This document shows positions 40,094 to 51,900 of a stretch of 64,000 bases of DNA, piece by piece. This DNA comes from Letharia columbiana. Its lineage: Eukaryota > Ascomycota > Lecanoromycetes > Lecanorales > Parmeliaceae. How positions within the stretch are numbered: position 1 is the first letter of the stretch; each line of letters starts with the position of its first letter. The stretch covers positions 682,001 through 746,000 of the forward strand of contig NW_023501047.1 of NCBI RefSeq assembly GCF_014066305.1, written 5' to 3'. Made by a program: the position numbers and the translations under genes. The notes below the pieces were generated by a model that did no database searches, was not told the DNA's origin, and saw nothing but the letters and a program-made list of their open reading frames with translations.

Positions 40094-40679
40094 TTTTATA
40101 AGAAAACGCGAAATATTAAAAAGTATAAAATTTTTAAATTCGATAAATTCGACTTAGATGGCTACTACTATTATAACTATTATTATCTACTATTATAGTT
40201 TATTATAATAATTAATACTACGATATTATAGTCGTCGTTTATAGACGTAATATAGTAGATATCTCTACTTTAAACTTAGATATAATCTATTCTTATTCTA
40301 GCGACGTATATATCTAAGTAGTATTCGATATTTCGAAGACTTTATTATAAACTTTATCGTAGTAATAATAGTAAGATAAAAGAGATAGAAGCGATAAAAG
40401 AGATAAAAGAGATAAGATAATAGAAGAAGAGATAGTAGAAGAAGAGATAGAAGAAGAAGAGATACGATTTTCACGAAGTGATAGATCGATAAGATCTAAA
40501 AAACGGGGAATTAAGTTCTTCGATATAAAAGCCTTAATAGTAAGAAAGAATCGAAATTTTCATTCTTATTATACGAAGTTACTATAGAATTTTAGTAAGA
40601 AGTAAGCATTTAAGTATTAAATCGGACTTATCGAATTTAAAATTTCGTATTTTCTAATATTTCGTATTTTCTTATAAAA
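40094..40679. mobile_element. Element with about 60-bp terminal inverted repeats
   Basis: The left end (TTTTATAAGAAAACGCGAAA...) and the reverse complement of the right end agree over about 60 bp with mainly transition differences. The 586-bp interior includes purine-rich short repeats of AGAAGAAGAGATA type (40,378-40,465) and no open frame. A non-autonomous DNA transposon is the simplest reading. No target duplication was fixed. Confidence 0.55.
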
Positions 40680-41011
40680 TTAAATAAGACTATTAGCTTT
40701 AAAGCTCTTAAGATTATATATATCTAATATAAAGAAAAAACTATATATTTAATAGATAGAAGCTTACGCGAGTAAAAAAAAGTTTATATACTTTTAAAAT
40801 TTATAAATCTAATATAATTTATTAATAAAAGATTCTATTAAGAATATTTTACTTTAAAATATATAGATATTAATATAAATAATAAATCTTATAATAAGTA
40901 TTAGCTTATAAAGAGAATATTAAAGATATTATTTTAATTAATAAAGATAGAAGAATTACTTAGCGTATATAGACTTTTTTTTAATTCGCGTAAGACTATA
41001 CGCGTAATAGT

Positions 41012-41153
41012 TATTTACTCGTAAATTTTAAAAGTAAATTACTTAATAGAGCGAGAATATTAATAGATATTTTTATTTAGCGATATATTATTTAATTTAT
41101 TAATATTCTTACTCTATTAAGTAACTTACTTCTAGAATTCACGAGTAGATTTA
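41012..41153. repeat. Foldback inverted repeat
   Basis: Arms of about 50 bp at 41,012-41,063 and 41,100-41,153 are imperfect inverted copies around a 36-bp loop. The shared core is TTACTTAATAGAG. Mismatches are mainly transitions, as RIP would leave. Confidence 0.6.
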
Positions 41154-42779
41154 AATAAGAGAGCGCGTTAGATTAAAGTAGTTTTTACGCGCTAAATTTA
41201 ACGATTTTCGCGTTTTTTTCTTTTAATCTTATTTTAATACTATATAGATAACGTAAATATAATTTAAATATATAGAATTCGCGTATAAAATTATATAACT
41301 TATTAATAGCTATTATATATAGAAAAATTTAGATAGGTTTATTATCTAGGTAATCGTATAGCGTAAGCTATAAACGTCGAGTTTTGGTAAGAAATCTGAA
41401 ATCCGTTATTTGTTTTAACTACTTCGAGTTGTTAAAAGTAGAATACCAGACATATTAAAAAAAGAATAATTGTTACTAAAGACTGATTATTGATTTATAA
41501 GATATACGAATATTTATATATATAAAATAGATAGCTAATAGTAACTAGTATTACTAGCTCTAGTATACGCGATATATTATATAATAGTCGAAGGGTTAAT
41601 ATTATAATACTTCCGATAGCCTTGAAGCTAGATTTCTAAATCCAGTATATCGTATTTTTATATTCAGTTTTCAAATCCACGCTTTATATTCGAGATTAAT
41701 TATTTACCCGACCTCGTTAAACCTATAAAAACCCCGATAGAGAAAATAGAGAGTGTCGAGGCTTTTTGAATACCCGTTTCGGGATCTCGAAATAATATAG
41801 AGTTTTTGATGTTTTGCCCGTATTGTTTCGGGACCTCGAAATGATCTAAGGGTTTTGTGGTTTGCGTATTGTTTCGGGACCTCGGAATGATCTAGGGTTT
41901 TGATAGTTTGCCGTATTGTTTCGGACCTCGATGAAATGGTTTTAGTTCGACATTTTTTGTGTAGGGATTGAATGGCGACAGCCCCTCGTCGGTGGGTCGA
42001 GCAAAAATGGGCTGTGCCATGGGTGTATCTTTTATAAACGATCACCGAGACTTGTTTATATCCATGTTAGGAAGTGTAGGTGTTCGATACTACCCTGCCC
42101 GCTTCCGGCTTATCCTGTTGAAGTGGATACCGTATGTTAGAATTGAATGATTGTCCTGAGACTGATTTTGATTCTGGGATGTCGTTTTTGTACTAAATAG
42201 GTGGCTGATGGTGGTGGTAATTACTGCCCTGTAATACGCCATGTTATGCGATACCCTTTTGTAACACGAGTACGGTTGTTCTTCACTCTCGCTACCCGCA
42301 TTTCGGTTAATCTGACGGTTCTAACCTGTGGGCTTTGAGGGTTACTTCTTCAGCCTTCCCATCGTTCTATTGTTCGCATGATGCTATTTCGCCTCACAGT
42401 CAGATAAACGCTTCTGATGGGTTGATGATGATATTGTCTACTCATGAGATTAACATTAACTTGAGAACTTCGCGCCCAGCACTGCGAGTGTGTCCTTGCA
42501 CACTCTTTAAACGCGTCGACAAAAGGGGGTGTTAAAACGAAGAGTCCCCCCCACCATAGCATCACATCAATTTACCAAATCTGTTGTTTCGGGAAACTTC
42601 CTTTCTGTGATAAGTAAGAGCCTCACATTTAATCTAAGGGTCTGCTTTCTTTCCTAGACGGTGTACAAGCGTGAGGAAAGAGATGACTGATTTGCATTAG
42701 TGTTGGAAGCATCGTAGTACCATATGGCTCCTGCTGCTAGAATTCAGTAGGCCACGCATATCGAATCACCATTCTCAGC
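41154..42779. other. Boundary of the AT-rich block and gene-free flank
   Basis: Composition climbs from RIP-decayed AT-rich DNA to about half GC between 41,300 and 41,750. Around 41,770-41,935 three imperfect tandem units of about 55 bp carry CGTATTGTTTCGGGACCTCG; they account for a 113-codon minus frame at 41,704-42,045, which I do not consider a gene. From 41,950 to 42,779 only short overlapping frames exist on both strands. The promoter of the TMEM135-like gene should lie here. Confidence 0.5.
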
Positions 42780-44740
42780 ATGGCGAGAGCAATTAATCAC
42801 GAAATTCTGTTGGCTCGAAATGTTCAAAGCCTGTCCTTCTTTCCGTGAGTTTAAAGAAATTGCTTTCTCCAAATAGAAAATTTTCTCTGCCATGTCAAGC
42901 TGTATCACAGACTAGAGCCTTCTTGCTCACACACCGAATTCATGATAGACTGCTAAGGGCCTACGGACTGGCTTATGTCTCTACTACCGCACCCAGACTG
43001 CTGAAACTCCTCCTCCTTCTTTACAGAAAGAAGTCGGCAAGGGGCAACATTTTCGCATCAGTAAGTGCGGTTCCTTAATTCGCATATCTTGTAGTCCCTA
43101 AAATACCTTACCCATTGCACGGCGAATACTTTGCTGTGACATTGTTAACGCCAGTACCAACCATACAAAAAGACCTGCTGATCCAGGCTTTTTACAACAG
43201 ATATACTCCGTTCTGGCAGGATCTTTTGCTGTTCGTAGATTTCCCACCTTCTGTGCCGCGCTGGTAGGTGGTTACACCTTCCTACAATGGCTTCTACGCC
43301 TACTGTTTGACTATGCGTCTATCCCTAGCATGGGCAGAAAGGTACCATCGAAACGCTTGCGCAATGCGAGCCATGCGGCATCTCGGTTCTTGGCTGCGGT
43401 GATCTCGGCTTGGTTCAGCTTGGACTTATTGAACTACAAGGCCATCGCCAAGGTTGACCGAAAGAAGTCAAAACAAGCTGCACAAGATCAGCAACGACAT
43501 GTCGTCAACGATACAGGTCCCACATTGCAAACTGCCAAGATCCTCGACTCGAAGATTTCTCAGGCTTCTCCGCCTGTTTTGGCAGGCAAGACCGTAGATC
43601 TCACTCTTTTAACCGTCACCCGCGCCCTTGATAGTCTAGTCGTCAATCTTTGTCGTCGCTCTCATCCATCACTTGCTAACACAGCATCCGCCTCGTCAAC
43701 CTTGACAGCCATCTCTCGATATGCAGACACTTTCGTCTTCGCCCTAAGTTCCGGCACAGTGGTATGTCAACATTCCATAGCACTTTCTTTCTGATCTATG
43801 CCCCAATTTGAATTCTGAATTCTTTTTCGAAAGCAACGTACTCGTCGACCTCGTCCCCTAATTCATTCTCCACCTCAAAGAAGTAATGCTGACTTGGTAA
43901 ACTTGAAGATGTGGGCCTGGTTCTACCTTCCCGATCGCCTGCCCCGAGCTTACAATAAGTGGATTGGTGAAGCCGCACAGGTTGATCACCGCCTCATTGA
44001 TGTCCTACGCAAAGCCCATGCAGGAGAATTCATTTACGGTGAAGACACTGGTCAGGCTCATATACTACAAGGTATGTGTAGCGACTATGGCTGGCCTCTG
44101 GCCTGGGGCGATCCCGTCAAGACGACTCCTATTCCTTGCGAAATTGTGCACATGGGTACCGGCCCATCTTGTCACTGGCACGCTGCTGTGCGGTTTTCGC
44201 GGGCGTTCCAATTCGCATTGGCGACGAACCTGCCGCTCCAGCTATTAGTCAAAGCGAGGAACCCGTCTTTTAGAGCATTTAGAAGGGCGTGTGAAGAAGC
44301 CGTGCGGTCTTCAGCATTTTTGGGTGCGTTTGTCGGTCTCTTCTATTATGGCGTGTGTTTATCACGCACTCGACTTGGACCTAGGATCTTCAGCCGAGAG
44401 ACGATCACTCCTATGATGTGGGACTCAGGCCTCTGTGTCGGAACTGGGTGTGTGCTATGCGGATGGTCCACCTTGATCGAAGCCGAAAAGCGGAGGATGG
44501 AATTAGCCTTATTTGTCGCACCCAGGGCGTTGGCTACGCTTTTCCCAAGAGACTATAATGCTAATGTCGGTCTTCCTTTGGCTCGAGACATACTGGACAG
44601 AAGCTGACGAAATGCAGCACTTTTGGAAAGAGAAGGCGGCATTCTCTCTAAGCACGGCTGTGCTCTTCACCTTGGCTCATGAAGATTCTAGTAGGGTCAG
44701 AGGGGTTTTAGGTCGACTGATTCATTTAGTACTACAGTAA
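42780..44740 (+). CDS. TMEM135-like multi-pass membrane protein
   Basis: Family: TMEM135 and its fungal relatives, hydrophobic proteins linked in animals to peroxisomes and mitochondria. Proposed exons are 42,780-42,844, 42,916-43,060, 43,201-43,761, 43,909-44,565 and 44,618-44,740, giving 516 residues. The frame stays continuous across all four introns. Recognisable parts are RRFPTFCAALVGGYTFLQW after intron 2, MWAWFYLPDRLPRAYNKW at the start of exon 4, then PCEIVHMGTGPSCHWHAA with clustered cysteines, and WKEKAAFSLSTAVLF near the end. Intron 3 has a CTGAC branch point. The donor of intron 4 is GTCGGT, weaker than usual. The first exon is the least certain: no ATG lies in frame before the conserved part, so a start was chosen upstream of a GTGAGT donor. 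Its cellular role here is not known. It is the first intact gene after the transposon block. Confidence 0.8.
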
Positions 44741-45458
44741 CTCCTGTCTACATAGATGACAAAAAATCAGCGGAATAACCATCTGATTCTGCGGTTTTCT
44801 GATGAAATGATGGCTTTGGGTGTTCAATGCTTGGTTCTCAAAAGGAGGACCCAGAAGCCTGTTGATCGAAAAGTTTCACCTGAATTTGCTATTTCTGCCA
44901 ATGCGTCATAATGCTTCGATTGAAGAAGGATCCAAGACTCATGGTCAACACCTGCTAATCATTAATAATGCGGAGACGAAAAGGAGAATATACCATTCCT
45001 GCCACGCATGCGAGCTGTGATCTCCATTTAAAGGTAATGCTGCATCAAGACAGTGCAATAGCAATGACTTTATTGGCAAAAGGAACGGCAATGCTTGCGA
45101 AGCCCTTTGAGTATAGCAGGACGCTATCATCTCTCATGAATCGACAAGGCGTAGCTCTTCGCAGATTGACTAATTGGCACGCCATTGAAAGCGTTCGTGA
45201 CAACTTAAGTTTTTGCGTTGCTGCTAACGGTGCCTAACCTGCAAATTGAAGGCCAACACTCTAATAGATTGATCTTCTCCAAACTTTGCAACGAGCAACA
45301 TTGATTGGCAGATCAATAGAGATCATCTACAGTGTAAGCTGCTGCAGTCTTGCAAGTAGCCTCTGGAGCTCGTAGACAATGCGTTTTTAGCTAGAAGACA
45401 TACTATCTGTAAGGTCTTGCTTCGATAGGTTTTGACCCAAACCAGGCGAACCCGGTGT
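44741..45458. other. Intergenic region between convergent genes
   Basis: 718 bp between the 3' ends of the TMEM135-like (+) and RING-CH (-) genes. Short frames on both strands lack family features. Both untranslated 3' ends should lie here. No repeat or RNA gene was recognised. Confidence 0.4.
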
Positions 45459-46555
45459 TCAAGAGCTAGGAGCGTGGCTGTTCCGATCTGCAGCCTCATC
45501 ATCGTCATCATCACCATCAGCTGCTACATCCATGACCTTTTCCCCGGCTTTTTCCAAAGTTCGGCGACTCCATGCGCGGACACCTTTGTAAACAGCCTGT
45601 ATACGGCATCAGCTTCGTACACAGCAACCAGCAGAAACACAACAAATACCCAAAGAAATGTGGCAATGCCGATTATGACCACCACCCAGCTAATGCTTGC
45701 CAGGCGATCCCGCCCAGTATTACCAGAACGGCCGCCACCATTCATGATTCCAGATGTTCTGATATTCCACCATTGCCATGGCGATAGGGCGAAGAGTACC
45801 TTCACGAAGCCAAGCAATCCTAGCGATGCGAGTCCTTTAATGAAGTGCTCTGTCCAGCTTGTGACGTCGTCGTCAGTAAGCATTGGTTCAAGGCGGGCTC
45901 CGACTTTTGAAAAAGGCGCAGATGAGACAACTGAATATGGATCGACATAGAGATTGATAATGGGATCAGCAACGAATCCCATAACGAACAAAGCCATGAA
46001 GAAAATGAAGCCAGTCAGAGTTATTTGTGTAGCAGTGCTACTGATCCATCTGCCCCATTGCATTCTTTCTAGGCGATAGCGGAACCCGCAAGTCGGGCAT
46101 TGCCAGTAGTTCCTCTTGCCGTATTCAGGATCCGCATGTCGCCACGCTTGGAGACAACCTTCATGGACGTATTTCGACGATCCTTTACACTTGCAAGGCC
46201 GCAGAAGTCGACCGGCTTCAGGATCAGGAGATTCATATGTAACTGATGGTAATGACTGAAACATCTCCGGGACACTCTCGGAAGGCGGATGGAAAGTTGG
46301 CTCAACGGTTTCGAGACATATTCGACATGTTCTAGGAGGCCAATGTTTCCTAGGCCTTGGAGTAGTGTTTGATGTTGGCTTTGGCGACTGATTGGAATTT
46401 GGGGCAGATGGCGGCTCTTCATGGAAAGCACCAGGCATGGATGAGCTGCCTCGAGAAGCTTGAGGCGCAAGAGTTGAATGGGAGTTTTGCGACCAATGCC
46501 ATTCTGGATTTGGGTTGAAACCTGTGGAGGTCATGATGCCTTCATGAGGCAGCAC
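45459..46555 (-). CDS. RING-CH (RINGv) membrane ubiquitin ligase
   Basis: Two exons, 46,555-45,650 and 45,596-45,459, give 347 residues. The RING-CH zinc site is complete: Cys77, Cys80, Cys121, Cys123, His131, Cys134, Cys153, Cys156 (C4HC3 order). After it come hydrophobic segments near 178-196, 240-258 and 289-302. This is the layout of MARCH-type E3 ligases, which transfer ubiquitin to membrane proteins. The region before the RING is rich in Pro and Ser. The 53-bp intron (45,597-45,649) can be read through, ending at a stop at 45,524. Splicing instead restores a fungal-type tail with AVYKGVRAWSRRTLEKAGE, VMDV and an Asp-rich run, so I prefer the spliced form. Met8 may be the true start. It is divergent from the proteasome gene, 399 bp apart. 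Confidence 0.85.
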
Positions 46556-46954
46556 GAAGATTAAGAGGAGTGACCTGCTATCCTACATCTAAATTCTTCT
46601 GGTTTGTAGAAAAGGATTGTATCCATACAAGCCTGAGAGGAGACATGACCAGGGCAAGGTAGGTCAACGAATTAATGATGACAGAAATGATAATAAGGCC
46701 ACGTCTCTGCCTGTCCTTCGAATGATTACCTAGTCGGCTTGAACCCATGGCTAAACTTCGGCGTGTGTATGCTACGGACGCGTAGTGCAACTCTACCTAT
46801 GCCCTGTATCAACTCTCACGTATTTCCCTCCAACAACGGTGTGTGAAGGCGACCTTACTCCAACCTTGACTCTGTCTAGACATCTGTATCTCTCCATAGC
46901 TTGACGAGGTGCGTTGTCTGTTGCTGTCCTCATCAGATAATCAAGTCAGCCGCT
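46556..46954. promoter_or_regulatory. Shared promoter region of divergent genes
   Basis: 399 bp separate the start codons of the RING-CH gene (-) and the proteasome alpha-2 gene (+), so both promoters must fit here. The yeast proteasome control element GGTGGCAAA was not seen on either strand. No TATA box stands out. Confidence 0.5.
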
Positions 46955-48293
46955 ATGGCGGACCGATACTCCTTCTCCCTCACCACCTTCTCTCCGAGGC
47001 AAGATCTGTTCCCTACCTCCATCGCATGGTCATTTACTAATATATACGCAGTGGAAAGCTTGTGCAAATAGGTAGAATCTCCTCATCTCTCGCCGCTGCT
47101 GCAAGCTCCACTAACGGCAGCTTAGAATATGCCCTCAATGCTGTTAACCAAGGAGTTACATCTCTGGGTATAAAAGGTACTTGCACTAAATCATTTGTCG
47201 GTCGGTTCCATTATGCTCATATCTGACGAAGCCACGAATGGTATCGTCCTCGCCACTGAAAAGAAATCGTCCTCGCCGCTCATCGACCCTCCTTCGCTCT
47301 CTAAGGTCTCTCTTATCACCCCCAATATTGGCATGGTCTACAGCGGCATGGGTCCTGATTACCGCGTTCTCGTCGACAAAGCCCGTAAAGTCTCTCACAC
47401 AGGCTACAAGCGAATCTACAATGAGTATCCACCAACCCGAATTCTCGTCCAGGATGTTGCTCGAGTGATGCAAGAAGCAACGCAAAGTGGTGGTGTAAGA
47501 CCTTACGGTGTCAGTCTATTGATAGCAGGGTGGGACGATGGGGTGGAGCCCGAGACGCAGGAGCTCGCAGACGAAGGACTAGAAACGGATGCCGAGAAGA
47601 AGAAGGCGAGTGGGAAGACCGGAGGGATTTTAAAGGGCGGTCCGAGCCTTTATCAGGTGGATCCCAGTGGCAGCTGTAAGCGTTTCTCCCAGCCCTTGAC
47701 TTCCTTATTCACGCCGTATTCGCAGTCATGGGACATATTTACTCCCGGAATGGTTTCATGGCTTGATACTTATCTCGAAGGGGAATGCTAAGCTTGAGAA
47801 CCTTTAGACTTTCCTTGGAAAGCCACCGCCATTGGCAAAAGTGCAACTAGCGCGAAGACCTTTCTTGAGAAGAGATATAAGGAGGACTTGGAGCTGGAAG
47901 ATGCAGTGCATATTGCACTGTTGACGTTGAAGGAAACAATTGAGGGCGAAATGAACGGAGAGACTGTCGAAATTGGTATTAACAGCGGCCCGCAGGAACT
48001 TGCACGTAAGGCTGATGAGTATGATACAGGTATCGTCGGAGCACCTGCGAATGAGCTACTCGGGTATGAAGGTGTCGAAGGAGCAGTCGGACCTAGATTT
48101 CGGAAACTGAGCAAAGAGGTACGCACTTCCGGAGGCATCATTCTATGTGCAATGGAATCAAGACATGGTTTGGGAGCAAAATACTTCTATTTGCTCCCAA
48201 TATTTGTCTTGCATTGTAGAAAATTTCGAGAAGGAGTGATGCTAATCCTTGCAATTCGAGCAGGAGATAGAAGATTATCTTACAAATCTGTGA
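46955..48293 (+). CDS. pre8: 20S proteasome subunit alpha-2 (PSMA2/Pre8 type)
   Basis: Structural, non-catalytic subunit of the outer ring of the 20S proteasome, which gates entry of substrates. Six exons are 46,955-46,998, 47,052-47,071, 47,126-47,176, 47,232-47,675, 47,808-48,118 and 48,264-48,293. They sum to 900 nt, 299 residues. The start [20 protein letters not shown] and the following IEYAL form the alpha-subunit signature. LATEKK, PFPW-type [14 protein letters not shown] and the terminal EIEDYL also fit. Residues of the GWDDG region are followed by a Lys/Glu-rich insert, which I recall as common in filamentous fungi. Intron 1 begins with GC rather than GT, and exon 2 has only 20 nt. 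Intron 2 has a CTAAC branch point. The introns after exons 4 and 5 are longer (132 and 145 bp). Downstream lies dcl2 in convergent orientation. Confidence 0.93.
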
Positions 48294-48938
48294 TGGACGA
48301 ATAATAGACGTCTCTTGCCCGAAGCACTTCGCATTTGTATGGAGCAATCGGAGCAAAGAAATGCATATTATTACCTATCGATAGCAAACGTCTGTTTTTG
48401 AGCCAGGTAAGCCACGTTTTCGTGGGTGCGAGCCTTCTCAGAAGTCTGCTTTGACTGGCGATGAAGCTCCAAACCGTCTCAAGATCAAAGGAGATCACAA
48501 CGATGGGACAGACACTGTTGGCGATCTTCTCTCTGCCCGAGGATCAACCGCCATAAGCCCCTTTCGCACGTTCCAAGTCGCCTGACTTGTAGGGCAACGA
48601 CCGCTAGATGTGTGTCGTTTCTCTATGTCTCTCGAGCATCATTCGAATTTGTGCATGGGCATGTTGCCTTGAATTCGACATTGTCCTACTCAGTAGCATC
48701 AAAGTTCAAACTAGATGTCTGTCGTTTCTGTATGTCTCTCGAGTATTAAGGGGACTGCATATGGAATGTTGCCCTGATTCGACCATTTTCCAACGTGAAA
48801 GCATCAGGGTTTAGGCCTATTATTCTCTTGCTCCCTTGGCATCCAACCTTCGCCGTAGGGTTCTAGTCAGTATAAAAGAAGTGAAGACTAGACGAACTAG
48901 AAGGGTTTTGAGAACTTTTTCTTCTCCAAACATCACTC
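48294..48938. other. Intergenic region with a tandem duplication
   Basis: 645 bp lie between the 3' ends of the proteasome gene and dcl2. At about 48,603-48,812 a unit of roughly 105 bp occurs twice, sharing TGTCGTTTCT and TATGTCTCTCGAG. The second copy has several substitutions. No gene is supported. Confidence 0.6.
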
Positions 48939-51900
48939 TTAACATTCGTCAGCGGTCATTATTTCATCACTGTCGTACTCTGCCCCTCCTGTTATTTGAC
49001 CCTCCTTGACTTCATCCTCGTCCTCACTCAATGTCTCGTCATCCCCCCCCTGTCCGTCCGCCCTTGTTACTTTGACAACTTCTTTACAGCCTCCGTGACC
49101 CGAACTTGACCTCTCCCTTCTCAGAATATTACATGCTTCATCCGCCGCCCTCGTTTGCACTTCCATGGTGCTAAAACCATCCCCAATCCTTAAAATCGAC
49201 CTCTCTCCCACAATGACGGTACAAGTCAGACGCTCCTCGCCCTCTTCACCTTCCTTTCCGAGAACATATCTGACCTTGTCTTGGTCGGCCAATTGGCCCA
49301 GCTCCTCTTTTGGATGCAGTATTGCTATCTCGTTGTCCAAGACTCGGCGCAGGTAGGGCATCAGCCCGAGGTGCTCGAGGAAACTTTCACATTCAGACAA
49401 AGATCCGTGGGTGTCGATGTATATGGCACCCAAAATTGATTCAACGATATCTGAGAAGAATTTGGGCGGTTGCAGCCGCGCAAGAGCGGTCCAGGGATAA
49501 TGGTTTCCATGAGCTAGAGAACTTGATATAGTCGTGTGGAAGAGCTTGTAGCGCGTAAGGCAATCTTGTTGCGCGAGACCAACAGACGGCGAGGCATGAC
49601 GCATTGACTGCCATAGGTAGAAGGGGCGGGACACACCTGTGGTGGAGATTGACTGTGATACGTTGCCGAGAACCTCAAAGCGACTAATGGAGGTCGAAAG
49701 AGTGAGGCAAAGAAACCCAAGGAAGTTAGAATTGACCAAAGCAGCGCGGATAAGATGCAATTTGTGCGTCGGGAGAGGGGGGTTGCGGGCAAATGCAGTC
49801 GTGGTGACGATGATGTCAAGTATGGCGTCTCCGCAATATTCCAGTCGCTGGTATGATGAGCTGGTGTTGGGTCCATAGTGGGAAGGATGGGTGAGGGCTT
49901 CGACAACGAGAGCTTTGAGGCTAAAGTCATGCGAGATCACCTTTTCGGCTTCGACGACATGATTGGATACCGGAACCTGAAGCTTGTATACCCCATACAG
50001 TATCTGGCTCGCCCGCAAAGCTATGGACCACGGTACTTCTGGCAGAAAAACCTCCAGACAAGTGGCTGCCTTTTGTGACCCCCCATCAAGATATGAAGCG
50101 CCTATCAGGGCCTCTACAACATCCGCAAGTGTCTTGGTAGACATCTCACGAGTGCGCTCGAGCTGGTTCGCAGCTAATCTACCATTGTATAGCGGCCGCC
50201 ACTTTTGGCCAGTGAATGGTTTCGTGATGATGAATCGGTCCAATCCCGTCCGCATGGCTGCTGTGGCAAGCGAGCTGTTGGACACTATGTGGTCTTTCTT
50301 ATGCGAAACTGGATCGTAAATTCAGAGTCAGTATTGCCAATTTGGAGGGGTACATTGAGCCTTGAAATATGTCTATAGGTCGGACACTCCCAAGACATGT
50401 CTCAAGACTCAATCTGATCCAAGGGAGGAAATTTAGACGCCGAAAATACGTACGGATACCTTCATGGTAGTTTAGATGTTCTGCCATTAGGGTCAGTGAG
50501 GTCATATACTTCAGGACGCTGTCACCAAGCGTCTCAAGGCGCTGATAGTCCGTAGCTTCATGTGCCGAGGAAGCGCTGATCGCTGTGGTCACAAGGCTTC
50601 GATCTTGAAATTGTAGCGGGGAAAGGACCGTGTTGCAAAGGCGTTCCACAATCATGGCTACTTGGACCTTGTGAAGAATGGATGGAACAAACATCGCAAA
50701 ACGGGAGTAGCTGAAGGGTAACCTGCCCACCTCACATTCGTTCGCAGGCAGCCGCTGGAGTCCAGACTGTTTGGCAAAACTTGCATTACCGCTGGGGACC
50801 GGATGCAGAAAGTCGGCTCTCTTCGGCAATCTTTTCACCTCCAAATAAACACAATGGCTGGAATCAGCTCGATCGAGCTGCATGCTGCCATCATGCACGC
50901 ATTCAGAGGGTTGGCACTGCGTCTTTTCCAACAAGCAAGGCTCGGTATTCTTATTCTGAAGAGCTTTGGTGGTGTCGTCAGGGAGTGTGTCTTCCAAAGA
51001 TGGATATATAACGTCTTGAAAGATATGCAATGTTCCGTTGTGGCTAAGATCTCTGATAAGGCCAACATCTCTGCCAACGTCCTGATCGCAAAGATCTTCA
51101 GCTTTTAATGCCCCTGAATGAGATGACAGCCACGTTAGACGGTCCATACCATTTGAAGGCATGAAAAGGGCCGTGAAGTCGTAACGGCCATAGTCCACCC
51201 TCCCTCTGAAAACAGATTCCAGCAAAAGAAACGTAATCTGGGCAGCCGAAGCTGTGACCGCTGGGGAAAGGATCGTTGATTCAGGCTCAATGACCAATTG
51301 GAACGTGGTGTTTTGGTCCCAATATAAGTCGGTTGTACCGGCAATCACTGGGGTTCTGACTGGCAGTAGCATTATCATATCAGTTCTGACCTGGCTTTGT
51401 CCCGCGATTTTGACGAGGGATCCGTAAATATGGGCTGAATCGTTCCAACACTGTGCAACAGAAGGCCATACGTCAATCTGGTCGGAAACTTTTACAATAC
51501 TTGGACGCTTCTCAACAGCGCCATACGCTTCATCTACTGCTTCATCCACATGTCCTAATGGTAGGAGGTTATCGTTCACAAGACCTGCATGGTGCAAAGC
51601 TTTGTAAGCCTCAAAGGCCGCATCCTTTCGGGCCATCTTTTCAGTGATCCACGTGGATTTGCTGCAAGCGCTGCGAACAGAGGCATCGACCGAATTTGGC
51701 AGCAATACTTTCGCCGAGATTGATTTTCCATCGCCACCAGAGGAATGTTCTTCAAACGTGAATATTGGATTAGGATCCACATATGGCGCTGCTGGCAGAA
51801 CAGCGCAGAAGTGATAGAGGTGCTGAACAGCGTCGTCTAGGGTGAGCCTGGCCCTATGTTGCACCATTGCATCAGTAAAGGCCATGCCTGCGAGTCGTTT

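Noticed and set aside
41704..42045. 113-codon minus-strand frame
   Set aside because: It is produced by the ~55-bp minisatellite and has no recognisable domain.
46999..47051. Frameshift in the proteasome gene
   Set aside because: A GC-AG intron restores the exact conserved signature, so no damage needs to be assumed.
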